Origin: Pseudomonas sivasensis
GTDB lineage: Bacteria > Pseudomonadota > Gammaproteobacteria > Pseudomonadales > Pseudomonadaceae
Direction of reading: 5' to 3'
Length of the DNA stretch: 64,000 nucleotides
NCBI RefSeq assembly: GCF_013778505.1
Contig: NZ_JAAOWU010000010.1
Span: 1 to 64,000, forward strand
Below, one piece after another: positions 8,166 to 16,101 of this stretch. Below the pieces are notes generated by a model. The model did not search any database, was not told the DNA's origin, and saw only the letters and a program-made list of their open reading frames with translations. The first letter of the stretch is position 1. Each line of letters begins with the position of its first letter. The position numbers were made by a program, and so were the translations under genes.

Positions 8166-11105
8166 TCAGCTCAACCCCAGCTCCTGCCAGATGCGCATCA
8201 CCTGTCGCCGTTCGTCGGCGAACTGATCCCCCGCCACCGTACCGGCCTCGTTTTGCAAGGCCTGGCGATGCGCAGCGGAACGGTAGGCCTTATACACCTC
8301 GCGCAGCAGGTGGGCATCGGCGGCGGGCATCAACCCCACCTGCTCCAGGCCTTCCAGAATGCGGATATTGTCGGTGTAGCGCAGCAACGATGGGTGCTGG
8401 GCAGACCACGCCAAAGCCGCGTATTGCACCATAAATTCAATATCGACGATACCTCCGGCGTCCTGCTTGAGGTCGAACACGGCCGCGGCGTCGAAGGCAT
8501 TGGCGCCGGTACCGGCTGTGGTGGCCTTGGTGCCCAGGTTGTCACGCATCTTGGTGCGCATCTCGCTGACCTCCTGGCGCAGTTTCGCCAGATCCCGCTC
8601 ACGCCCCAACACTTTAGCCCGTACCTGCTCGAACGCACGGCCCACATCCTGACTGCCAACCAGCACCCGCGCGCGGATCAGGGCCTGATGCTCCCAGGTC
8701 CACGCTTCATTTTGTTGATAGCGATCAAATGCACCCAGCGAACTGACCAGCAAACCGGACGCACCGGAAGGTCGCAGGCGCATGTCCACTTCATACAACT
8801 GACCGGAGTTGGTCTGGGTGGTCAGCAGGTGAATGATGCGCTGGCCCAGGCGCGTGAAGAACTGCGCGCCGTCAATCGGCTTGGCGCCATCGGTTTCGGC
8901 CTGCGGATCGCCATCATGGATAAACACCAGATCCAGGTCCGAACCATGCCCCAGTTCGATCCCGCCGACTTTCCCATAACCGACAATAATGAACCCAGGA
9001 TCGCACAGGGTGCCGTCCAGACGCTGCGGCGAGCCGTGGCGCGCCACGGTCTGGCGCCAGGCCAGGGCCAGCACTTGTTCGAGGATGGCTTCGGCGAGCC
9101 AGGTCAGGTAGTCGCTGACTTTCATCAACGGCAGGCTGCCGGCGATTTCCGAAGCGGCCACGCGTAGGCGGTGGGCGAGCTTGAAGTGACGCAGCGCTTC
9201 CATCTGCTGCTCAAGGTCGTCCTCGGGGATACGCGTAAGGCGCTCGCGCAATTCGGCGGCCAACTCCGGCGCCAGCGGCGGCTTGAACAGGCGGCCTTCG
9301 TTGAGCAACTCGTCCAGCAACAGCGGGAAACGGGTGATCTGCTCAGCAATCCACGGGCTGGCGGCGCACAGGGTCAACAGGCGGCGCAGGGCGTCGGGGT
9401 TTTCCGTGAGCAGCACCAGGTAAGCGGAGCGACGGGCGACGGCCTCCACCAGCGGCAGCACGCGCTCCAACACCAGGTCCGGGTTGGCGTGTTCGACCGC
9501 CTGGGCCAACAGGCGCGGGATAAACGCATCCAGCCGTTCGCGACCGAGGCGCTGCATCGCACGTAACTGCGGGCTGCCGCGCAAACCAGCCAGAGCCTTG
9601 AGCGCCCTGGGCGCGTCAGTGAAGCCGCCTTCGGTCAATTGGCGGCAGGCGGCGTCTTCATCCTGGGACTCTTCCCACAGCGGCAACCACTCACCGCCCA
9701 CTACCAACTCGCTTTCTTCGCCCTCTTCTTCATCGGGGTCGGCAATCACTTGGCGGAAGTGCCAGTCCACCCGACCACGCCAGTGCATCAGGCGCTCATG
9801 GAACGCGGCCCAGTCGGCAAAGCCCAGCATAAAGGCAATGCGCGCCTGATCTTCCGGCGTGCTCGGAAGCATTTGGGTCTGGCGGTCAGCTATTGCCTGG
9901 ATGGCATGCTCGGTGTAGCGCAGGAACTCGTAGCCATTGCGCAACTCGGCGATCACCGCCGGCGGCAGGTAACCCTGGCCCTCCAGGGTACCGAGCACTT
10001 TGAGCAGCGGGCGTTGTTGCAGGCTGAGGTCGCGACCGCCGTGAATCAACTGGAAGGCCTGAGCGATGAATTCCACCTCGCGGATACCGCCCGAGCCGAG
10101 CTTGATATTGTCGGCCATGCCTTTGCGCCGCACTTCCTGCTGGATCAACTGCTTCATGGTGCGCAGCGCTTCGATGGCGGAGAAGTCCAGGTAGCGGCGG
10201 TACACAAACGGTCGCAGCATATCGAGCAATTGCGCACCGGCCACCTGGTCGCCTGCCACTACGCGCGCCTTGATCATGGCGTAGCGTTCCCAGTCGCGGC
10301 CCTGATCCTGGTAGTACTGCTCCAGCGCATTGAAGCTGAGCACCAGCGCTCCGGCCGAACCGTAGGGACGCAGGCGCATATCAACGCGGAACACAAAACC
10401 GTCGACGGTCATGGGGTCGAGGGCCTTGATCAGTTTTTGACCAAGGCGAATGAAGAACTCCTGGTTATCCAGTGAACGCTTCACGCCCACTGTTTCGCCG
10501 CCTTCGGGGTAGGCGAAGATCAGGTCGATATCCGACGAGAGGTTCAGCTCCACCGCGCCGAGCTTGCCCATGCCAAGGATGACCATGTGCTGCGGCTCGC
10601 CGCTGCGCCGGCCGGTGGGCGTGCCGAACTGCACGCAGTGGCGTTGGTACAGCCATTGGTAGGCTTGGTCGATGCAGGCGTCAGCCATGTCGGACAGATC
10701 ACGACAGGTCTGCACCAGATCAGCCTGACGGGTCAGGTCGCGCCAAATAATCCGTACTTGCTGGCGCGTGCGCTGGCGACGTAATACGCGGCCCAGTTCG
10801 TCTTCGGTTTCGGCCTGTTGCACAGCGCCTGCAATTTGCCCGCACAGCTCGCCCGGCGCAAAGCTGCGGTCCAGCTCGCCCCAGGCCACCAGCTCCAGCA
10901 ACATCAAAGGGTCACGAACACTCTGTTCAATGACGAAATCACTGGCGGCGCACACCCGGGTGAAGTCGGCCCAGCGTTGCGGCGTCCACGTACAAAGTCC
11001 ATGATCGTCGTCCAGCGCGGCCACTGCGTCACGAAATGACTGCTCGGCCCGCTGGGCAATTGGGAGGAGAATGGCCGGCAATTCGGCCAGCATTGGAAGG
11101 CTCAT
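8166..11105 (-). CDS. glnE: Bifunctional glutamine synthetase adenylyltransferase/adenylyl-removing enzyme GlnE
   Basis: This 979-residue cytoplasmic enzyme adds AMP to glutamine synthetase and removes it again, following the PII state and glutamine level. Two nucleotidyltransferase domains are visible: the N-terminal one has NLSSDIDLIF (about residues 190-200) and the C-terminal one has GHGSDLDLVF (about 720-730). Each carries the paired acidic residues expected for metal binding. Length fits the family (about 950-980). The start at 11105 gives MSLPMLAELPAILLPIAQRA. It is transcribed away from aceE, and its promoter must lie in 11106-11300. Downstream is a hairpin and then the LPS operon. 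Confidence 0.96.
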   Translation of the reverse strand: MSLPMLAELPAILLPIAQRAEQSFRDAVAALDDDHGLCTWTPQRWADFTRVCAASDFVIEQSVRDPLMLLELVAWGELDRSFAPGELCGQIAGAVQQAETEDELGRVLRRQRTRQQVRIIWRDLTRQADLVQTCRDLSDMADACIDQAYQWLYQRHCVQFGTPTGRRSGEPQHMVILGMGKLGAVELNLSSDIDLIFAYPEGGETVGVKRSLDNQEFFIRLGQKLIKALDPMTVDGFVFRVDMRLRPYGSAGALVLSFNALEQYYQDQGRDWERYAMIKARVVAGDQVAGAQLLDMLRPFVYRRYLDFSAIEALRTMKQLIQQEVRRKGMADNIKLGSGGIREVEFIAQAFQLIHGGRDLSLQQRPLLKVLGTLEGQGYLPPAVIAELRNGYEFLRYTEHAIQAIADRQTQMLPSTPEDQARIAFMLGFADWAAFHERLMHWRGRVDWHFRQVIADPDEEEGEESELVVGGEWLPLWEESQDEDAACRQLTEGGFTDAPRALKALAGLRGSPQLRAMQRLGRERLDAFIPRLLAQAVEHANPDLVLERVLPLVEAVARRSAYLVLLTENPDALRRLLTLCAASPWIAEQITRFPLLLDELLNEGRLFKPPLAPELAAELRERLTRIPEDDLEQQMEALRHFKLAHRLRVAASEIAGSLPLMKVSDYLTWLAEAILEQVLALAWRQTVARHGSPQRLDGTLCDPGFIIVGYGKVGGIELGHGSDLDLVFIHDGDPQAETDGAKPIDGAQFFTRLGQRIIHLLTTQTNSGQLYEVDMRLRPSGASGLLVSSLGAFDRYQQNEAWTWEHQALIRARVLVGSQDVGRAFEQVRAKVLGRERDLAKLRQEVSEMRTKMRDNLGTKATTAGTGANAFDAAAVFDLKQDAGGIVDIEFMVQYAALAWSAQHPSLLRYTDNIRILEGLEQVGLMPAADAHLLREVYKAYRSAAHRQALQNEAGTVAGDQFADERRQVMRIWQELGLS

Positions 11106-11286
11106 GGTCTATCCTTGATCGGCGCGTAATGGGCTTGTTGCTGCGAACGCAAGAAGCACGCTCGATGAAGGACTGTCGAACAAAGGTTATAAATAGCTGA
11201 AAATTTATAGTTTTTGGCAGACAACATTAAACTTCTACCTTTTCTTGTTCGCAAAAGATCAACAATAACGATTATGCTCACCAGCC

Positions 11287-11309
11287 AGACCGAGCCATAC
11301 GCTCGGTCT
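11287..11309. other. Inverted repeat upstream of aceE
   Basis: A perfect 9-bp inverted repeat, AGACCGAGC and GCTCGGTCT, is separated by CATAC. It lies between glnE and aceE, immediately upstream of the candidate aceE -35 element. It could be a protein-binding site or a hairpin for leftward glnE mRNA. No T-run follows it on either strand. Confidence 0.6.
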
Positions 11310-11377
11310 TGTGTAGTTTTACTACTCGTATATACATTCGAAAGGCTGAAATGGCCGACGATTTGTAGTAAAACTAC
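11309..11377 (+). promoter_or_regulatory. Candidate aceE promoter with twin palindromic operators
   Basis: Two near-identical palindromes, GTAGTTTTACTAC (11313-11325) and GTAGTAAAACTAC (11365-11377), are exact reverse complements of each other over 13-14 bp. Their centres, 11319 and 11371, are 52 bp apart, about five helical turns. A weak promoter can be drawn as TTGTGT (11309) - 16 bp - TATACA (11331), which puts the first operator in the -35/-10 spacer and the second in the transcribed leader. This arrangement suggests repression by a dimeric regulator binding both sites on one DNA face. The regulator is not encoded nearby; a GntR-family PdhR-like factor is one possibility. Confidence 0.6.
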
Positions 11378-11382
11378 AGGAC

Positions 11383-11400
11383 GCCGAAGCAACCTTCGGC
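11383..11400 (+). other. Small hairpin in the aceE leader
   Basis: A 7-bp inverted repeat, GCCGAAG/CTTCGGC, with a CAAC loop lies about 90 bp before the aceE start. It could stabilise the 5' end of the transcript. There is no T-run, so it is probably not a terminator. Confidence 0.45.
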
Positions 11401-11488
11401 CATCCAAGAATTTATGTCGTCTGCCCACAAGGCCAGTCGCAAACTTCAGGCAACCGATTCTGGTAGCCTTTCCGCCCTGGAGCAAGCC

Positions 11489-14134
11489 ATGCAAGACCTC
11501 GATCCCGTCGAAACCCAGGAATGGCTGGACGCCCTGGAATCGGTTCTCGACAAAGAAGGCGAAGACCGTGCTCACTACCTGATGACCCGTATGGGCGAAC
11601 TCGCGACCCGCAGCGGCTCGCAACTGCCCTACGCCATCACCACGCCATACCGCAACACCATCCCCGTTACCCACGAAGCACGCATGCCTGGCGACCTGTT
11701 CATGGAACGCCGCATTCGCTCGCTGGTACGTTGGAACGCCATGGCGATGGTAATGCGCACGAACTTGAAAGATTCGGACCTGGGCGGTCACATCTCCAGC
11801 TTCGCTTCCAGCGCAACCCTGTATGACATCGGCTTCAACTACTTCTTCCAGGCCCCGACCGACGAACACGGCGGCGACCTGATCTACTTCCAGGGTCACA
11901 CCTCGCCAGGCGTTTATGCCCGCGCGTTCATGGAAGGTCGTATCACCGAAGACCAGATGAACAACTTCCGCCAGGAAGTCGACGGTGGCGGCTTGTCGTC
12001 CTACCCGCACCCTTGGCTGATGCCTGATTTCTGGCAGTTCCCGACCGTTTCCATGGGTCTGGGTCCAATTCAAGCGATCTACCAGGCACGTTTCATGAAG
12101 TACCTGGAAGCCCGTGGCTTCATCCCTGAAGGCAAGCAGAAAGTCTGGTGCTTCCTGGGCGACGGCGAGTGCGACGAGCCGGAATCCCTGGGCGCCATCT
12201 CCCTGGCCGGCCGCGAGAAGCTGGACAACCTGATCTTCGTCATCAACTGCAACCTGCAGCGCCTCGACGGCCCGGTTCGCGGCAACGGCAAGATCATCCA
12301 GGAACTCGAAGGCGTGTTCCGCGGTGCTCAGTGGAACGTGACCAAAGTCATCTGGGGCCGTTTCTGGGACCCACTGCTGGCCAAGGACGTTGACGGTATC
12401 CTGCAACGTCGCATGGACGAAGTCATCGACGGCGAGTACCAGAACTACAAAGCCAAAGACGGCGCGTTCGTACGTGAACACTTCTTCAACACGCCTGAAC
12501 TCAAGGCAATGGTTGCAGACCTGTCCGACGACGAGATCTGGAAACTCAACCGTGGCGGCCACGACCCGTACAAGGTCTACGCGGCGTACCACGAAGCGGT
12601 CAACCACAAAGAACAACCAACCGTCATCCTGGCCAAGACCATCAAGGGTTATGGCACCGGTGCTGGCGAAGCGAAGAACACTGCGCACAACACCAAGAAA
12701 GTCGACGTCGACAGCCTGAAGTTGTTCCGCGACCGCTTCGACATCCCGGTCAAGGACGAAGAGCTGGAAAACCTGCCGTTCTTCAAGCCAGAGCCAAACA
12801 GCGCCGAAGCCCGCTACCTGAGCGAGCGCCGCACTGCACTGGGCGGTTTCGTACCACAGCGCCGCGCCAACAGTTTCTCCGTACCGACCCCGGACCTGAG
12901 CACCCTCAAGGCTATCCTGGACGGTTCGGGCGACCGTGAAATTTCCACCACCATGGCCTTCGTGCGGATCCTCGCGCAGTTGGTCAAGGACAAGGAAATC
13001 GGTCCACGCATCGTTCCGATTATCCCGGACGAAGCCCGTACCTTCGGTATGGAAGGCATGTTCCGTCAGTTGGGCATCTACTCCTCCGTCGGCCAGCTCT
13101 ATGAGCCAGTCGATAAAGACCAGGTGATGTTCTACAAGGAAGACAAGAAGGGCCAGATCCTCGAAGAAGGCATCAACGAAGCGGGCGCCATGAGCTCCTT
13201 CATCGCTGCCGGTACTTCGTACTCCAGCCACAACCAGCCGATGCTGCCGTTCTACATCTTCTACTCGATGTTCGGCTTCCAGCGTATCGGCGACCTGGCT
13301 TGGGCAGCAGGCGACAGCCGTACCCGTGGCTTCCTGATCGGCGGCACCGCCGGCCGGACCACGCTGAACGGCGAAGGCCTGCAACACGAAGACGGTCACA
13401 GCCACATCCTGGCTGCCACCATCCCGAACTGCCGCACCTTTGATCCAACCTACGGCTATGAGCTGGCGGTGATCATCCAGGACGGCATGAAGAAAATGAC
13501 CGAAGAGCAGCAGGACGTTTTCTACTACATCACCGTGATGAACGAGTCCTACCAGCAGCCAGCCATGCCGGCCGGTGTCGAGGAAGGCATCATCAAGGGC
13601 ATGTACCTGCTCGAAGAAGACACCAAGGAAGCAGCGCACCACGTACAGCTGATGGGCTCCGGCACCATCCTGCGTGAAGTGCGTGAAGCAGCGAAGATCC
13701 TGCGTGACGAATTCAACGTCGGCGCCGACGTGTGGAGCGTTACCAGCTTCAACGAACTGCGTCGCGACGGCCTGGCCGTAGAGCGCAGCAACCGCCTGCA
13801 TCCTGGTCAGAAACCCGCGAAGAGCTACGTCGAAGAGTGCCTGGCCGGCCGTAAAGGTCCAGTCATTGCCTCTACCGACTACATGAAGCTGTTCGCTGAA
13901 CAAATTCGCCAGTGGGTCCCGTCCAAGGAATTCAAAGTCCTGGGTACCGACGGTTTCGGCCGCAGTGACAGCCGTAAGAAGCTGCGTCACTTCTTCGAAG
14001 TCGACCGTCACTTCGTGGTGTTGGCAGCCCTGGAAGCCTTGGCTGACCGTGGTGAGATCGAACCTAAGGTGGTGGCTGACGCTATCGTCAAGTTCGGGAT
14101 CAACCCGGAAAAACGCAACCCACTGGACTGCTGA
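11489..14134 (+). CDS. aceE: Pyruvate dehydrogenase E1 component, homodimeric type (AceE)
   Basis: This 881-residue, thiamine diphosphate-dependent enzyme decarboxylates pyruvate and passes the acetyl group to lipoyl groups on AceF. I chose the ATG at 11489 (MQDLDPVETQEWLDALESV) because a GGAG sits 10 bp upstream and the family begins there; an in-frame ATG at 11414 would add 25 unconserved residues. The ThDP/Mg signature GDGECDEPESLG is followed by NLIFVINCNLQRLDGPVRGN, and the C-terminal transketolase-like domain has TLNGEGLQHEDGHSH. It is the first gene of aceE-aceF, with an 11-bp gap. A 969-codon antisense frame exists on the opposite strand but is a codon-usage shadow. Confidence 0.97.
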   Translation: MQDLDPVETQEWLDALESVLDKEGEDRAHYLMTRMGELATRSGSQLPYAITTPYRNTIPVTHEARMPGDLFMERRIRSLVRWNAMAMVMRTNLKDSDLGGHISSFASSATLYDIGFNYFFQAPTDEHGGDLIYFQGHTSPGVYARAFMEGRITEDQMNNFRQEVDGGGLSSYPHPWLMPDFWQFPTVSMGLGPIQAIYQARFMKYLEARGFIPEGKQKVWCFLGDGECDEPESLGAISLAGREKLDNLIFVINCNLQRLDGPVRGNGKIIQELEGVFRGAQWNVTKVIWGRFWDPLLAKDVDGILQRRMDEVIDGEYQNYKAKDGAFVREHFFNTPELKAMVADLSDDEIWKLNRGGHDPYKVYAAYHEAVNHKEQPTVILAKTIKGYGTGAGEAKNTAHNTKKVDVDSLKLFRDRFDIPVKDEELENLPFFKPEPNSAEARYLSERRTALGGFVPQRRANSFSVPTPDLSTLKAILDGSGDREISTTMAFVRILAQLVKDKEIGPRIVPIIPDEARTFGMEGMFRQLGIYSSVGQLYEPVDKDQVMFYKEDKKGQILEEGINEAGAMSSFIAAGTSYSSHNQPMLPFYIFYSMFGFQRIGDLAWAAGDSRTRGFLIGGTAGRTTLNGEGLQHEDGHSHILAATIPNCRTFDPTYGYELAVIIQDGMKKMTEEQQDVFYYITVMNESYQQPAMPAGVEEGIIKGMYLLEEDTKEAAHHVQLMGSGTILREVREAAKILRDEFNVGADVWSVTSFNELRRDGLAVERSNRLHPGQKPAKSYVEECLAGRKGPVIASTDYMKLFAEQIRQWVPSKEFKVLGTDGFGRSDSRKKLRHFFEVDRHFVVLAALEALADRGEIEPKVVADAIVKFGINPEKRNPLDC

Positions 14135-14145
14135 GGAGATTTTTT

Positions 14146-15798
14146 GTGAGCGAACTCATTCGCGTACCTGACATCGGCAGCGGTGAAGGTGAAGTAATCG
14201 AGCTGTTTGTGAAGGTCGGCGACAAAGTCGAAGCCGACCAGAGCATCCTGACCCTGGAGTCGGACAAGGCGAGCATGGAAATCCCTGCTCCCAAGGCCGG
14301 CGTGGTCAAGAGCCTGAAAGTGAAGCTGGGCGACCGCCTGAAAGAAGGCGACGAACTGCTGGAGCTGGAAATCGAAGGTGCCGCTGATGCTGCACCTGCG
14401 GCGGCTCCTGCTGCCGCTGCTGCATCAGCGCCTGCCGCTGAAAAGCCTGCCGCTGCAGCCGAGGCCCCTGCGGCCCCGGCTGCTGCACCGGCCGCCGCCT
14501 CTGTTCAGGACATTCATGTTCCGGACATCGGTTCGTCGGGCAAGGCCAAGATCATCGAGCTGTTGGTCAAGGTTGGCGACACCGTCGAAGCCGACCAATC
14601 GCTGATCACCCTGGAATCCGACAAGGCTTCCATGGAAATTCCTTCGCCGGCTGCTGGCGTGGTGGAAAGCATCGCAGTCAAGCTGGAAGACGAAGTCGGC
14701 ACCGGTGACTTCATCCTCAAGCTGAAAGTACAAGGCGCCGCACCGGCTGCCGCTCCAGCCCCCGCCGCTCCGGCTGCTGCCAAAGCTGAAGCTGCACCGG
14801 CCGCTGCACCTGCACCCGCACCTGCTGCAAAAGCCGAGGCCGCACCGGCTCCAGCTGCTGCTGCACCTGCGCCAAGCGGTGCCAAGGTTCACGCTGGCCC
14901 GGCGGTACGCCAACTGGCCCGTGAATTCGGCGTCGAGCTGAACGCTGTGTCGGCCACTGGCCCACATGGCCGCGTGCTGAAGGAAGATGTGCAGGTTTAC
15001 GTCAAAGCCATGATGCAGAAAGCCAAGGAAGCTCCGGCTGCCGGCGCTGCTACCGGCGGCTCAGGCATTCCACCGATCCCGGTCGTGGACTTCAGCCGCT
15101 TCGGCGAGACCGAAGAAGTGCCAATGACTCGCCTGATGCAAATCGGCGCGTCGAGCCTGCACCGCAGCTGGCTGAACATTCCGCACGTTACCCAGTTCGA
15201 CCAGGCCGACATCACCGACCTGGAAGCTTTCCGCGTTGCGCAGAAAGCCGTGGCCGAGAAGGCTGGCGTGAAACTGACCGTGCTGCCACTGCTGCTCAAG
15301 GCGTGTGCACACCTGCTCAAGGAACTGCCGGACTTCAACAGCTCACTGGCGCCAAGCGGCAAAGCGATCATTCGCAAGAAATACGTCAACGTGGGCTTCG
15401 CTGTAGACACCCCTGACGGCCTGCTGGTACCGGTCATCAAGAACGTCGACCAGAAGAGCCTGCTGCAACTCGCTGCCGAAGCGGCTGCGTTGGCTGCCAA
15501 GGCCCGCGACAAGAAGCTGACCGCAGACGACATGCAAGGCGCCTGCTTCACGATCTCCAGCCTCGGTCACATTGGCGGCACTGGCTTCACGCCAATCGTC
15601 AACGCGCCGGAAGTGGCGATCCTGGGTGTTTCCAAGGCAACCATCCAGCCGGTCTGGGACGGTAAAGCGTTCCAGCCGAAGCTGATGCTGCCACTGTCGC
15701 TGTCCTACGATCACCGTGTGATCAACGGCGCGGCCGCTGCACGCTTTACCCAGCGTCTGAGCCAGCTGCTGAACGACATCCGCACCATCTTGCTGTAA
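14146..15798 (+). CDS. aceF: Dihydrolipoamide acetyltransferase, pyruvate dehydrogenase E2 (AceF)
   Basis: This 550-residue core subunit carries acetyl groups on lipoyl-lysine arms to CoA. It starts at GTG (14146), preceded by GAGGAG. Two lipoyl domains are visible, each with the ESDKASMEIP lipoylation block (about residues 38-47 and 155-164). They are linked by Ala/Pro/Lys/Glu-rich flexible segments (about 80-120 and 200-245). A peripheral subunit-binding domain follows (GPAVRQLAREFGVELNAV), then the catalytic acyltransferase domain ending with SLSYDHRVINGAAAARF (catalytic His and Asp nearby). Enterobacterial E2 usually has three lipoyl domains; two is normal for Pseudomonas. No E3 (lpd) gene follows. 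Confidence 0.97.
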   Translation: MSELIRVPDIGSGEGEVIELFVKVGDKVEADQSILTLESDKASMEIPAPKAGVVKSLKVKLGDRLKEGDELLELEIEGAADAAPAAAPAAAAASAPAAEKPAAAAEAPAAPAAAPAAASVQDIHVPDIGSSGKAKIIELLVKVGDTVEADQSLITLESDKASMEIPSPAAGVVESIAVKLEDEVGTGDFILKLKVQGAAPAAAPAPAAPAAAKAEAAPAAAPAPAPAAKAEAAPAPAAAAPAPSGAKVHAGPAVRQLAREFGVELNAVSATGPHGRVLKEDVQVYVKAMMQKAKEAPAAGAATGGSGIPPIPVVDFSRFGETEEVPMTRLMQIGASSLHRSWLNIPHVTQFDQADITDLEAFRVAQKAVAEKAGVKLTVLPLLLKACAHLLKELPDFNSSLAPSGKAIIRKKYVNVGFAVDTPDGLLVPVIKNVDQKSLLQLAAEAAALAAKARDKKLTADDMQGACFTISSLGHIGGTGFTPIVNAPEVAILGVSKATIQPVWDGKAFQPKLMLPLSLSYDHRVINGAAAARFTQRLSQLLNDIRTILL

Positions 15799-15808
15799 GC
15801 CAGATCAG

Positions 15809-15834
15809 GTCTCCCCTTCACCGGGGAGACTTGG
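15809..15834 (+). terminator. First hairpin after aceF
   Basis: An 8-bp perfect stem, GTCTCCCC/GGGGAGAC, with loop TTCACC is followed by the short T-rich stretch TTGGTT. It lies 10 bp after the aceF stop. It is weaker than the second hairpin downstream and may act with it as a tandem terminator. Confidence 0.6.
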
Positions 15835-15870
15835 TTGCACCGATTTCCGAGCGCCACGCTCGTACCTCAA

Positions 15871-15897
15871 CCCCGTCAATTTGGCGGGGCTTTTTTT
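15871..15897 (+). terminator. Rho-independent terminator of aceE-aceF
   Basis: A stem beginning CCCCGTCAA and closing TTGGCGGGG is followed by C and seven T residues. This is a standard intrinsic terminator about 75 bp after aceF. The remaining sequence to dipA (15898-16101) holds no gene and presumably contains the dipA promoter; I see no clear box in it. Confidence 0.88.
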
Positions 15898-16101
15898 GCT
15901 TTTCGATACAGACAGAACAGGTTTGTACACCTTCTGTCATCTCGATTGAAGAAATCCCTCGCCCGGCCGATAACCCCCTTATAGCACTTAGCCTTCATCC
16001 TCTCTTGTCAGTCTGTGCCGCATGATGCAACCTTGCCACAGGCAACAAAAAAAGAGGGCGTGAGCCCTGCGCCGTGCGCGTTTTTTGAAGTGAGTCTCCC
16101 C

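Noticed and set aside
11102..14011. A 969-codon open frame on the minus strand opposite aceE
   Set aside because: It is a shadow of strongly biased third-position G/C use in aceE. Its translation has no known domain pattern, it starts in the wrong context, and aceE motifs are intact on the plus strand.
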